Part shown: positions 37,080 through 48,645 of the stretch, one piece after another
Position numbering within the stretch: position 1 is the stretch's first letter
How the letters are laid out: every line of letters begins with the position of its first letter
Source of the DNA: Armillaria gallica
Taxonomy: Eukaryota; Basidiomycota; Agaricomycetes; Agaricales; Physalacriaceae
Length of the DNA: 64,000 nt
Direction: 5' to 3'
NCBI GenBank assembly: GCA_037576215.1
Contig: JBANDB010000004.1
Span: 5,084,001-5,148,000, forward strand
Notes under the pieces: model-generated
Database searches by the model: none
What the model was told of the DNA's origin: nothing
The model's input: only the letters and a program-made list of their open reading frames with translations
Position numbers and translations under genes: made by a program

Positions 37080-38560
37080 CGGCCCGCCCAAGTTCTACCA
37101 TTTCTTTGAAAGGATGAAGATGAGGGGTGGACTACGGTCAAATTCACGTCCACGATCTCAAACTAGGAAGCGCCACGTTCATGTGCAAGTATTCGGTTGT
37201 GATTTGAATGGTTTGCGCGAGAATGCAAGACACTTGCGACGGTATCAGGTACACCAAGGCCGCAACATCAGGTGTCTACGCCACAAACGCAATCGCGCCT
37301 ACTTTCAACAAGGTTTCTTGTTTCTCCCGCGAGCTGTGGCCATGGATTCAATGCCGGAAGATCTCAGAGGAAAGTAATAACGCACGTAATCTTTCTCCGT
37401 ATACCTAATACACATCCAGGTCCAGCTTCCCATAATGGAAAAACCCGCATCGCGGATATTGACGAATGGGTACTCGTCGTGTCTTGGACAATATCTAAAC
37501 CTCACACACTCTCATTTGATAATAGACCCGTAAGCCGTGCTCCTATCGCCATCTGTTAACAAGCCACCGGGCAAGCAAAACAGGCTTATGACGTAAACAT
37601 CAAGGATACTTAAATCCGACAGACTGAGGTACCTCTTTACGTCTTCCCAATGACCACACTGGTGAGGGATAGGCTACACCGCAAGGACAACCATAGACGA
37701 ATCGTCGTCAAGACCCGTTAATTCTTCCGGTGGTTCGATGAGAACGAGGGTGGCGATGAACTTAGTGCTCTAAGCGGCATGAGTTGGATACGTGCGCGTG
37801 ATAATGGGCTGCAACGTGCGCTGAAGAAGCTCCAGCTGAAATTTCGTGGGTAACGTATGGTCGTTGGACCTCGGATCCTCTAGTAACGGGCAGCAGCATT
37901 TAGCTTTGGGTTCTCTCTGTGAGGGTCAGTAACGTCCCAAGGTAGGGGGTAGTGAATCACCTTCAAGTCTCGTAACACGATGGATGTCGATGAAGAGGTT
38001 CGAGGTCGACATTCAGCTTGGAAGCTGTAAAGAAGTCCCGCTTCCAGTGTCTGGTGAAGTCGCCTTGAACATCGAAGAAAAGGACCTTAATAATGGGAGG
38101 CGAGCTAGCCGTTGTGGACGTCAGTGTGAAGCGCGTCTACTGACACGTGATTCTCACCGAAGTTGAAAAAGATTGTCCGGTGCTTCGGGACGGGTTCCTT
38201 ACAACCACTTTATGAGCCTTCGCCAACTCTACCACTGCAGATGAACTCCACTCTCGATATATGTTGGCCTAGAAGACACGACGGAAAGTGTGCCGCGTCC
38301 CAGTAACTTTCCTGTGCGCTGATTTATCTAGCTGCCAGGAATTTATACACCTGGCTTCCAGGATACACTAAAGACGACGAGAAGAATATTTGAATATTTG
38401 GGCAGAGCAGAGCCAGACAACGTCTTGGCCCTTTTGAGAGCGGGGAATTATACTGTGGCATAGTACAAATAGCAGGGATAATAATCTAGTGCACGCTGCC
38501 ACGATCGTTGTCTCAAATGGGTTCCCATACGTGACGGGAGTGCGACGGCGGCCATGCAGG
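37080..38560 (+). pseudogene. Unidentified coding remnants, unit 3
   Basis: Counterpart of 14860-16390: KFYHFFERMKM, FSRELWPWIQC, IQLGSCKEVPLP, NIEEKDLNNG and related pieces in shifting frames. No single reading frame spans them. Confidence 0.38.
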
Positions 38561-40850
38561 TACGCAGCCGTACTCAACATGGGTTTCAGCTCCTTTCATG
38601 GTCTTATTCCCAGAACAGAACCCGTTTATTTGGGATACGAATCATTATCACTGGGAACGAGGGACACCACCATCTCAGGATCTTTCAATGAAGCGGTGGG
38701 CCATCCCGCGGCGCGGCAGATCCGAGTCCTGGAGCTGGGGTGGGCTGCCCTGCGGGGGCGTAGCACAAGACCTGCCGAATGGTACAATGGAATGGCGATA
38801 TCGAGCAACCACCCGAAACTGCATATATAATATAAGATAAAACCAGAGATACACGATCTGACAGTTGTAAATGTAAGTCACAAATGTACCCTGCACAATC
38901 ATCGTTGATACGTTAAGCTGGTCCGCAAGTTAAACATCTAGCTGGATTGTCAGCTCCCAGCGAGTAGTGATGAACCCGAAAGCATACCATTTAATTAGCA
39001 AGCAAGGATACATAGTGGTTGTGCAGCTAGAGGTAGGTAGTCAGCATCAGACTTAAGGTTTGAAGTTTCTAGGCGCAGGCACATACCAACATTATTAAAG
39101 CCAGTGCTACCCTTGATACTGCATGTTATCTTTACCATTTCGTTGTCATGCTCCGTGCTTGCGAGAAGGGAATCTGCGCTGGTGTAGATGGGCATTCTGT
39201 TAGCGAGAGAAAAGGAAAAGGAGCAGGGACATACAGCCGAAACCTGTGTTTCCATCATGACATGACCTATGGAGAGCTTTGTCCATGACCTTAGCCATAT
39301 TCGCGCCTGGATCCTAAGACAAAGATTTAGGAATTGACCTGAATTAAAAAACAGATGGTCATTGGTAACCCACCTAGCCGAAGAGGATATCCGTGGGACA
39401 TGGCATGGAATCATGGTATTAGATCGCGACGAATGAAGATCCCCCGCTTGATGTATGTGTACATGGGAGCATCCACACTGGCCATATCAGCTCCCCATAG
39501 TGTCAACTCCACGGAAATGAAGGCTTCGAGGAGTGGATGGTCACAAAGAACTGTAGTTAGGTCCTGCAAAACGGTGAGAAGGGAGAAACGAGACGCGATA
39601 GTCTTACATTGACGTGTCCCAAGAGCTCTGACTGCGGTAGTGTTTCCTTAGTGAGCGCTTAATATACCTGGATTCTCAAAGTGTGTGAACCTTGATATGC
39701 ATCCGGGAACTCTCACGAAAGTTACAAAGTTCAACGTCTGGACTCTGGATAGACTGGTCAATGATGCCGCTTGGCGAAATGGACCGAGACAGCATCCCAA
39801 GTAGGATTTATCTCAAGTGAAAAGACTTCGAGAATCGGGACCACAAGATATTAGGACAAGGTCGTAGCATTATTTGGCAAAAAGACAGCTGGACAGTTGG
39901 AAGAGCAGTCGGTGCTCAAAAAAAACGTAACAGCTGTGACGTGTGACAATAACATGGAGCATGTCCGGCACGGCAAATTGTCGGATTATCGCAATCGTGC
40001 ACCGCCACCGAGATGCTCAGGTTAGCATAGACCGAATCCTGTATACACAGGACTCGGAAAAACTTGCAACAGGCCTCACCAGCGACAACCACAACCTTTC
40101 GATGTCCGCTGAATTCTGTCGTTGAAGGTATCATTTTCGGGGTTTCCTCCGAGATTGGCGCCTTGATGCATGATGGATGAATCGATGAGGCCTTGGGTTA
40201 CTGGGCGCAAATTCTGTTGGAGAGGTGCAGGCACTAGAGGTGAGCTGTAATCGTTCCCGTGTTCAACGTCCATCACTTATACGTACCATGTAGGGCCTGG
40301 TGTTACGTTCATCCATGATCTGAATATTGTGAATAATGCTTGACCAGCTCAATCTCATCTTCTCTTCCCAAGGATGCATCCATCTCCAATTTCTTGGTTC
40401 AGTGGTGCCCCGGATCTATTCGCGACGGTCATGCCTCATCCCCCCATTTACCTTATCGATTTTGAGACGGCCCAGGAGTATGGTCCAGATCATCCTTGGA
40501 TGACCAGCGACTCCTTGTACAGCAGCTTTCCGGACGTCTCCGTTTACTCTCGAACCCGTGCCCCCGATAAACCTTACTCTCCATTCAAACCGGATATCTC
40601 GCAATTCCGTTTATCGTCCCACTGTGAAGGCGCTCTGCAGAGCACGTCGATCATGTTTTGATGGAACTAGTTTGTGCTAGACTAGGACTTGTGAGGACCC
40701 GGTGTCGAGGCCAAGCGCACATGGATGGTGACGCGTCAAGGGATCTGAATAGCGGCGATCCCAACGCCAGTGCTATTCTGTCTGCTGCCGAAGGGAGGTC
40801 GTGCTCGTGCGTTCTTTCGTTGCTGCTTTGTGTTGTCGCTTATACGTAGG
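38560..40850 (+). pseudogene. Kinase-like protein remnant, copy 3, split by an insertion
   Basis: The 5' part (NMGFSSFHGLIPRTEPVYL, to about 38685) and the 3' part (from about 40056: PPIYLIDFETAQEYGPDHPW, DKPYSPFKPDISQFR) are separated by roughly 1.37 kb absent from copies 1 and 2. The 3' part reproduces the order of copy 2. Frameshifts before the IDFE block remain, so it is not functional. Confidence 0.52.
38686..40055. other. Insertion within kinase-like copy 3
   Basis: Sequence without counterpart in the other two kinase-like copies. On the minus strand, 38995-39563 shows exon-like pieces with GT-AG borders (LEAFISVELTLWGADMASV; DPGANMAKVMDKALH; EHDNEMVKITCSIKG) but with a stop inside. 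The family is not recognised. No clear terminal repeats or target duplication were found, so the mechanism is open. Confidence 0.4.
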
Positions 40851-41079
40851 ACAGTAACTCTCCAGATACAACTAAAGCTGGTTTCGGATTAGTCCCATAT
40901 ACGACCATCTACTGTTGTGTTATCGAAGAGAGGACGGCGTAATTATTAATTATCCCATTTCGACCTCGTGAGATATTGATCCCTCTCAGGCGCTTATACC
41001 CCGGCGGCTAACTTGTCCCACGGCTACGTTTAACGACACTCCGAAACAGAGAAAGTACTTGAAAACATATCTGCAGTGT

Positions 41080-41600
41080 CGACTTTCCGGCGCAACTATG
41101 TCTGACAAAAGTAATGGCACCGTTCCTTATTGGAATTTGGGGCCTTGCGCCGGTATCTAACTTCAAGGTCGGTTCTAAAACCTACCAGGTTGTTCATGGA
41201 CGAGCTCGACAATCTTACCGCATCACTAACTGCTTCGATCTTCGGTATGTACAACTTGATGTTAAGAGACGTCGCTTGTTGAATTGTTTTTCTAGGTGTG
41301 CTCGCAGGCCAATAAGTCGCCACACGCTCGCCGAAGTGCCTGTGCCATGCCTAGTTATCCTCAACGCTCCAGCATCGACGGAGTTCTACCAAGAAGGAAT
41401 CGATTCCATGCTGAGTTTGTGGCCCTGTTAAGAAGGTGGGTATAACGGACTCAAAGGAATACCAGGCCGGGCCGACGACCTTGATGACGTATGCATATGG
41501 CTCAAGGATGTTTCGATGATTACTGTTTCACTGTTTCGAAGCGTACCCAATGGTGTATCAGTGAGCGGATGTTTCCTTGAACTGGTTCTTCATCTGACTA
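41080..41600 (+). pseudogene. DELDNLL-family remnant, unit 3 left arm
   Basis: VVHGRARQSYRITNCFDLR, PCLVILNAPASTEFYQEG and the alternative frame seen at 28.0-28.4, with a small deletion and a stop after LSLWPC. Confidence 0.4.
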
Positions 41601-42239
41601 GCAGTTAGGTGAGAGCTATCCGAATTCAGAGTCACTGGTGCATGGTCGATCGTTGGCGTCTTACATAAGATCATCTATCCGGCGCTCTTATATCAGGCAC
41701 GAGGTACTGTCATGCCGTAGCGGTTGAGAGTTCGTGGGTTCAGTTGGCGAATAGGACGCATCTGGGGATGTACGAGGAGTACAGGTGTGTTGTTCGATCG
41801 TGTGCGATTGTGGGTGGAAGACAGAGCTGATGTGACTTCTTATAGTAGCGCCCCGACAAATATTCTACCCAATGGAGCTCGCTTCTCACCGTCGGAATAG
41901 GGAGCGTGACGGGACAGCTTCAAGTTCTTTCAACGAACGTACTCAATCTGCCGCTGGATACTCAACTCGCAATTTCGCAGTCCATATGCGTATATACGGC
42001 GGCGTTTGATCTGTAGCAGGCACACCTTCGCGGAACCGATGGACGAAACGACCGCATGTGGGTCGAAACTTTGAAAATGTGTTCACTGTTGTATGTGGCT
42101 TGGACGTTAATGAGGTGCTTTGATGTCGGGTGGTCCTCAATGACCCGGAAAATATGTCGGTCGCGTCTGTTTGTAAACCGATCCGAAAAGGCCTTACGTA
42201 CTTCCCCACAAGCGTCCCGCACCTTCGGTGATCTATCCA

Positions 42240-42790
42240 GTACTACTCGGATCCTGCCAACCCGTCTTTCCTTTATTAATGGCGCACCTAGAGACAACAA
42301 TTGGTAACCCAGCACCGGCATTGTGCCGGCAGAGAACACACAGTCTGTTCCGCAGCGTTTATGTACATCCCTTCGACGGCATCAAGATTACGCAGTGACA
42401 AACTGGTGCATGGCTGCAGTTCTGATTCTTAATCTGAAGTGTGAACGGGCAGTAAGTGTTTTCTCCATTACTTTGCCATGCCTGACAACATTTCTGGGAA
42501 GCATGGCGATCAACATTTTGTGACCCAAAGATTATCTTCCGAAAGGCTCCACGCCAGTTGGCGCTTTGCTTAATGGCTTGAAGTTTGGCGAAAACTCGGC
42601 TCTGTTGTCTATTTGAACATGCCTAACTCATCTACCATTCCGCGCCTCATTCTCAGCCTGTTCCTTATATCACCGCCGTACAAATCTGTGATCGCCTCCA
42701 ATACGGAGTTCCGCCCACAAGGCAGCAAGGGGAAGAGAACCAGGAGCCAAGTCGCTGAGAGTAAACAACGCAAATGAGAAAAGATAATTT
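42240..42790 (+). pseudogene. HGDQYF-family remnant, unit 3 left arm
   Basis: The intron donor GTAAGTGTTTTC at 42451 is kept. The second exon begins HGDQHF and shifts frame a few codons later. Confidence 0.4.
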
Positions 42791-43633
42791 AACTGGACAA
42801 CGGTGAGCGTGAAGCGGGTTGACAGTGGTGGATTTCGATCTTATAATGGTGGAGGTAACTTGCTTTGTTTCATATTCGTACGGTGAGAATTCTTGTACAT
42901 CTCAGCGTTTGTTTTGCTCCTTTTTACGACCTAGGTTCTGGTTGCGCCTTGTTTAGGGAGAGGTTGGGGCCATGTTCATCACCTCGGTCGTCGAGACCAA
43001 AGACTTTGGTCTTCGGCAATATTGTGCGATGCTAAGGTTGCTGGCTTTTTTTGTTCATTACTTCTCGCGACATTTGTGCTGGTGATATGAGAAGGCGGGC
43101 CGATGTTTCTGTATCGCAAGAAGGTAGAGAGCGGCTCTCGATTAAACCTTTCAGTACCATTCACACAATTTGTTAATCGGAAGATCTCTCGATGCATAGG
43201 TTGCTGTTTACGGTGATGAAAAGGCATGTTCCATGTAAATTGAAAACAACCGAAAGCGACGGACTGCAGATTCCAACTGATAGCAACGAGAATCAAACAA
43301 TATAAGTATAACGAAAGCCTCGGCAAGCAGAGAAGTTGAAATGTACTAAATGAATGGATTGTGCGTCATCAAGTACGCACGTAAATGAGGGGAAATTGAA
43401 AGAGGGTAGTAACAAGGATATAAATATGAGCCAAGAGAAGGTGAAAGGTACAATATAAATGAGTCGTGCACTAGAGAGGTATGGAGAAAGATCATATTGC
43501 CAACATAAATGCCAGGGAGTGAATTGGAAGGGGTGGCGGCATGGTGTTGGAGAGACGGCGGTGAAAGAGAAGAGGGCGGAGAGACAGATTGTCGGGAAGG
43601 CTGCCACCATCAGTGCCGTAGACTGTCGACATC

Positions 43634-44113
43634 CTAGGTGTTTTGCATCGTGTAGGACACAGGAACTGGTGGAAAAGGCCCAAGCAATCGACATCCATTC
43701 GCACTAAATAGATGGCTGGAAAGTGGAGCCATGCATGTACAGTCTTGTGTATGAGACGTCTAAGAATCTATATCAGTGTTATTTCCGATCTGGGAGGGGA
43801 TGGGGTAGCACCTTTTGAACATACGCCGCACAGCCAGTTGTAGGGCAATAATGAACGACCTGGGACAGGTAATCGACATGCGCGTGGATGAGATGTCCGC
43901 ATGTGCATTGTCGCGCCTACGAGGGTGTGAGCACAGTGAAGACCCTGTCAAGGAATATTGGCTCACGTCCTCAGCAGTGGGTAAGAACCAGTCACAACCG
44001 CACATGTGAATGCAGGGTCCTCTCATAGGTGGCGTTGAAAACATTGGAGGGGAGAAACTGTTGAGTGCATCACGGAAACGGTCCATCGGCTTCGGCTTTT
44101 GTGGTGAAGTCAT
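43634..44113 (-). CDS. Small Cys/His-rich protein, palindrome 3 left copy
   Basis: Start MTSPQKPKPMDRF at 44113, aligned with the MPSPQK start of other copies; an in-frame upstream ATG at 44200 would add a 29-residue leader. Exon 1 ends CIHMCGCDWFLPTAED. Exon 2 is ARQCTCGHLIHAHVDYL to CPTTGCAAY. Exon 3 is TSHTQDCTCMAPLSSH, ending YTMQNT at 43634-43636. About 122 residues, fully open, introns in the conserved places. Outward transcription. Confidence 0.7.
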
Positions 44114-44269
44114 AGAAGGGGAGATATCGAGTGCAAGATAGAAGAAAGTGGCGATGAAAGCTGGATTCATAATGACACGTTCAAATATGCAGGATGGCAA
44201 GTGCCGATGCCCTCAAGAACCACCTTTGAACGGATTTCAAGCGCTCGACTTTGACGACATTGGATTGAT

Positions 44270-44625
44270 GGCCTACGAGCCAAATCTATATATCAGAAAG
44301 GTAGGAAGGATCCAACGCAACGGATGTCGTGCCCTGCAACATTGAGATGACGTACGAGCCAAATATATATCGGGGGGAAGTAGGAACTTGGTAGGAACGA
44401 TCCAGCGTAACGGATGTCGTGCCCTGCAACATTGAATTGACGTACGAGCCAAATCTGACATATATCGGGAAGGTAGGAAGGACCCAATATAACGGATGGA
44501 AAACCCTGCAACATCGAATTGATGTACGAGCCAAGTCTGATATATATCGGGAAGGTTGGAAGGACCCAGTGTAATGGATGGAGACCCTTGCGACATTGGA
44601 TTGATGATCTACGAGCCAAATCTCT
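44270..44625. repeat. Tandem repeat in palindrome 3 left arm
   Basis: Five occurrences of TACGAGCCAA at about 44274, 44353, 44443, 44525 and 44610 (spacing 79-90 nt). Each is followed by an ATATATCGG/GTAGGAAGGA-type stretch and a CCTGCAACATTG-type stretch. The same array is mirrored at 45460-45815. Confidence 0.88.
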
Positions 44626-44642
44626 ATACAGTTGAACGCTAG

Positions 44643-45442
44643 GCACCGCCGCAAGGAACCTGATAGATTTCGGCCAATTGTGCCGGCACAACGGCACAAC
44701 GTACTCTCTCGTAGACAGACGGACGATACACGCCTATGGAGGGATAGGCACAACGGCAATTGCTGCAAAATTGCTGGGTGTGGCACAGCGCAAAGAGTTG
44801 GGTGTAAAAACGCCTATCACTATACTTTCTGCGTCAATAACAATATTTATGATGCGATTGAAGTGTTGTCCATAAATGCATAGTTTTTGAGTGTGATATG
44901 ATCCTTTCACATGGATTGTTCCGACTGCATCCCAGCAAGCGTTCATTAACATTCCAGGCGCCCTCAGCATATTCTTGTCACCAGATGGATAAAATGTGTC
45001 TAAAGCTTCATTGTATCTGCTTCAACGACAATCAGATACTGATCTTCACAGATTTTCGCTTAGAACATCTTGGAATACAGACAATTGTGCCGTATTGTGC
45101 CCAGCGAGCCCTTTAGCACAATAGCAGGTGCTGTCTGGCACTTGCCATGGCGCAAATGGCACACATGCGCCAACAACACTAGGGCCCTTCGCCTCGGGCC
45201 GAAGCTGAGTCGACGTAGTGGCACTCCTGTCATGCCCGGGTTTCTGCATGAAGGAAACGTGCAGTGGTGCTGGAAAAGCGTCCATATACCACAAGTCGGA
45301 AACAGAAATCTTTCTGCCAAAATCTGATTTCCGGCAGATGGAAATGTATCTGAGGAAAGTTTTTCAGTTCGGCAAATCATTTTCGCCTTCCTTTACACTA
45401 AGATCGTCAGGAGCCAGGACTGTGAAGAGTCAAAAATTCTTT
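44643..45442. other. Central spacer of palindrome 3
   Basis: About 0.8 kb unlike the centres of palindromes 1 and 2. It contains TTGTGCC/GGCACAA motifs near both ends but no convincing terminal repeat and no supportable gene. Confidence 0.5.
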
Positions 45443-47090
45443 GCCTAGCGTTCCGTAATAGAGATTTGGCTCGTAGATCATCAATCCAATGTCGCAAGGG
45501 TCTCCATCCATTACACTGGGTCCTTCCAACCTTCCCGATATATATCAGACTTGGCTCGTACATCAATTCGATGTTGCAGGGTTTTCCATCCGTTATATTG
45601 GGTCCTTCCTACCTTCCCGATATATGTCAGATTTGGCTCGTACGTCAATTCAATGTTGCAGGGCACGACATCCGTTACGCTGGATCGTTCCTACCAAGTT
45701 CCTACTTCCCCCCGATATATATTTGGCTCGTACGTCATCTCAATGTTGCAGGGCACGACATCCGTTGCGTTGGATCCTTCCTACCTTTCTGATATATAGA
45801 TTTGGCTCGTAGGCCATCAATCCAATGTCGTCAAAGTCGAGCGCTTGAAATCCGTTCAAAGGTGGTTCTTGAGGGCATCGGCACTTGCCATCCTGCATAT
45901 TTGAACGTGTCATTATGAATCCAGCTTTCATCGCCACTTTCTTCTATCTTGCACTCGATATCTCCCCTTCTATGACTTCACCACAAAAGCCGAAGCCGAT
46001 GGACCGTTTCCGTGATGCACTCAACAGTGTCTCCCCTCCGGTATTTTCGACACCGCCTATGAGGGGACCCTGCATTCATGCGTGCGGCTGTGACTGGTTC
46101 TTACCCACTGCTGAGGACGTGAGCTAATATCTCTTGACAACGTCTTCTCTGTGCTCACAACCTCGTAGGCGCGACAATGCACATGCGGACATCTCATTCA
46201 TGCGCATGTCGACTACCTGTCCCAGTCTGTCCATCATTTCCCTACAACTGGCTGTGCGGCGTATGTTCAAAAGGTGCTACCCCATCCCCTCCCAGATCGG
46301 AAATAACACTGATATAGATTCTTAGTCACCTCATACGCAAGACTGTACATGCATGGCCCCTCTTTCTACCCATCTCTTGGGCGTGAATATATGTCGTTTG
46401 CTTGGGCATTTTCCTCCAGCTCCTGTGTCCAACAACTAGGGTGTCGGCAGTCTGCGGTAATGACGGAAGCTTTCCTGACAATCTGTCTCTCCGACCTCTT
46501 CTCTTTCACCTAAGTGCTACTACCCCCTTCCAATTCACTTCCCATTATGTCGGCGGTATGACCTTTCTCCATACCTCTCCACACGGTCCATGCCTTTCAC
46601 CGTCTCTTAGCTTTCATATGTATTTGCTGTCCTTGCTACTACCTTCTTACAATTTCCCCTCATTTACAACGGATGGCTTTGCGTGCTTGATGTCGCATAA
46701 TCCATCCATTTAGTACATTTCCCCATCTCTGCTTGTCAAGGCTTTCGGTATATATCTTCTGACTGCTTTTTATCGCTTTGCTTTTCGTTGCTATCAGTTG
46801 GAATCTGCTGTCTGTTGCTTTCGGTTGTTTTCAATTTACGTGGAACTTGTCTTTTCCGAAGGATATCACCGTTAACAGCGAGTTAAGTATCAAGAGAGAA
46901 TCTGATTAGAAAATTGTGCCGCGAATGGTACTAAAAGGTTTAATTGAGAGGTGCTATTTACCTTCTTGCGACACACAACCCTCGGCCCGCCATCTCATAT
47001 CATCGGCACAAATGTCGCGGAAGAAATAAACCAACCTTAGCATCGCACAATATTGCCCAAGACCGACGATAGTTTTTGGTCTCAGCGACC
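45443..47090. repeat. Palindrome 3, right arm
   Basis: Mirror of 42990-44642, including the tandem repeat (45460-45815) next to the centre. Confidence 0.87.
45972..46439 (+). CDS. Small Cys/His-rich protein, palindrome 3 right copy
   Basis: Mirror partner of 43634-44113, with start MTSPQKPKPMDRF. Exon 1 ends CIHACGCDWFLPTAED, exon 2 ARQCTCGHLIHAHVDYL to FPTTGCAAY, exon 3 SPHTQDCTCMAPLSTH to the stop at 46437-46439. It is open through 118 residues. One conserved Cys is Phe here (HHFPTTGC), so it may be functionally weaker. An upstream in-frame ATG at 45885 exists as in the left copy. Confidence 0.68.
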
Positions 47091-47269
47091 GAGGTGGCCC
47101 AACTTCTCCCCAAACAAGGCGGTCAGAACCTAGATCTGGTGCAAATAAGCAAAACAGACACAGAGAGATACATATACTCTCACCGTACGAATATGAAAAC
47201 AAAACAGATTACCTCCACCTTGATAAAATCGAACTCCCATTTTCACCACTACCTGCTTCATGCTCGCTG

Positions 47270-47960
47270 TTACCAGTTAAATTCTCTCTTTCTGTTTGTG
47301 TTGCTTACTCTCAGCGACTTGGCTCTTGGTTCTCCTCCCTTGCTACCTTGCGCTCCGTTCACAGAATTGTAGCGCGGAACCACGACGGTGCTGTGGGTGA
47401 TATATAAAGAACAAGTTAGCGATGAAGTGCGGAAGGATAGGCAAGTTGAGCGTTTCAATAGACAACAGAGTCGAGTTTTCGCTAAATTTGCTGTCGTTTA
47501 GCAAAGCGCCGACTGGCGCGCAGCCTCTTGGGAAGATAGTCCTCGAATTCTATGCTCATTCTTGTTCGTTCCCACAATATTGATCGTCATGCTTCACAGA
47601 AATGAACTATCAGGCATGCCAAAGTAATGGAGAAAACGCTTACCGTTCACTATTCAGATTAAGAATCGGAACCGCAGCCCTGCGCCAGTTTGTCACTGCA
47701 TAATCTTGATGCCGTTGAAGGGATGTACATATGATTCGTCGCGAATATAACGTTGCGGAATAGGCGTGGTGATGGCGGTTAGTGTGGTAGTGTGTTCTTC
47801 GATATAATGCTGGTGCTGGCTTGCCACGTCAAGTGTTGTCTATAGGTTGGGCCATTAATCAAGGAATGACGGCCTGGCATGTTCCCGTACTGGATAGATC
47901 ACCGCAGACGCGAGAAAGAGCAGGGTCATCCGACATCGATATCAGACGCTGATCCATCAG
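47270..47960 (-). pseudogene. HGDQYF-family remnant, unit 3 right arm
   Basis: Reverse counterpart of 42240-42790; pieces SYVHPFNGIKI and CLSFRTSSLTCSLYIT are recognisable in different frames. Confidence 0.4.
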
Positions 47961-47964
47961 AATG

Positions 47965-48235
47965 ACGTAGGAATCTTGTGGGGAAACTAAGGGTACAATA
48001 TTTGTCGGGGCTATAAGAAACCGCATCGGCCCCGTCTTCCACCCACAACCGCACACAACCGAAAAACACACCTGTACTCCTCCTCGTACATCTCCGAGTG
48101 CGTACTATTCGCCAACAGGACCCACTCGATTTTCGGAATTCTCAGCCGCTACGGCATGACGGTACCTCGCCTTTGGGACTACTGGTATACAGCGCAATCG
48201 ACCATGTCTTGAAGGTACCGGTGAATCTGAATCCA
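47965..48235. repeat. Shared unit segment, unit 3 right arm
   Basis: Counterpart of 33440-33676 and, in mirror, of 41.65-41.95 kb. Confidence 0.45.
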
Positions 48236-48239
48236 GATA

Positions 48240-48645
48240 GCTCTTACCTAACTGCTAGTCAGATGAAGAACCAAATCAAAGAAACATCTGCTCACACACA
48301 CACCGTCGGGTTCATCATGTACGCTTCGAAAGTCGATATAACATCCTTTTCTACATCGAGGTCGTCGCCCCTGCCTGGTACTTCTTTGAGTCCGTCGTGC
48401 TCATCTCCTCGCGCTTCTGTAGCATAGCCACAAACTCTGCAGGGAATCGATTCCTTCTTGGCAGAACTCCGTCGACGCTGGAGTGTTAAGGACTATGCAT
48501 GGCACAGGCCCTTTAGCGAGCGTGTGATGACGTATTAGCCTGCGAGCACACCTAGAAAAAAAATAATAACAAGCGTTGTCCCATAACACGAAGTTGTACG
48601 TACCGAAGATCGAAGCAGTCGGCAACGTGATAAGAAGATTGTCGA
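48240..48645 (-). pseudogene. DELDNLL-family remnant, unit 3 right arm
   Basis: MFMDELDNLLITLPTASIFG and the APASTEF-like NTPASTEFCQEGIDSLQ. It abuts the UNC13-like fragment directly: the junction reads from the DIEPYL exon straight into the VVHGRARQSSYH block near 48670. Confidence 0.42.

Larger units (their letters stand above)
42990..44642. repeat. Palindrome 3, left arm
   Basis: Mirror of 45443-47090. From 43760 to 44642 positions pair with a constant sum of 90085 without net indel and with few substitutions; further out divergence increases. Confidence 0.87.

Noticed and set aside
44270..44625. CRISPR-like spacing of repeats
   Set aside because: Units are near-continuous 80-90 nt tandem copies without unique spacers, in a clearly eukaryotic genome.
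44286..44786. Minus-strand frame of 166 residues across the tandem repeat of palindrome 3
   Set aside because: It is a repeat-derived open frame: the repeated residues follow the 80-90 nt unit and change frame between units, with no start context or family signature.
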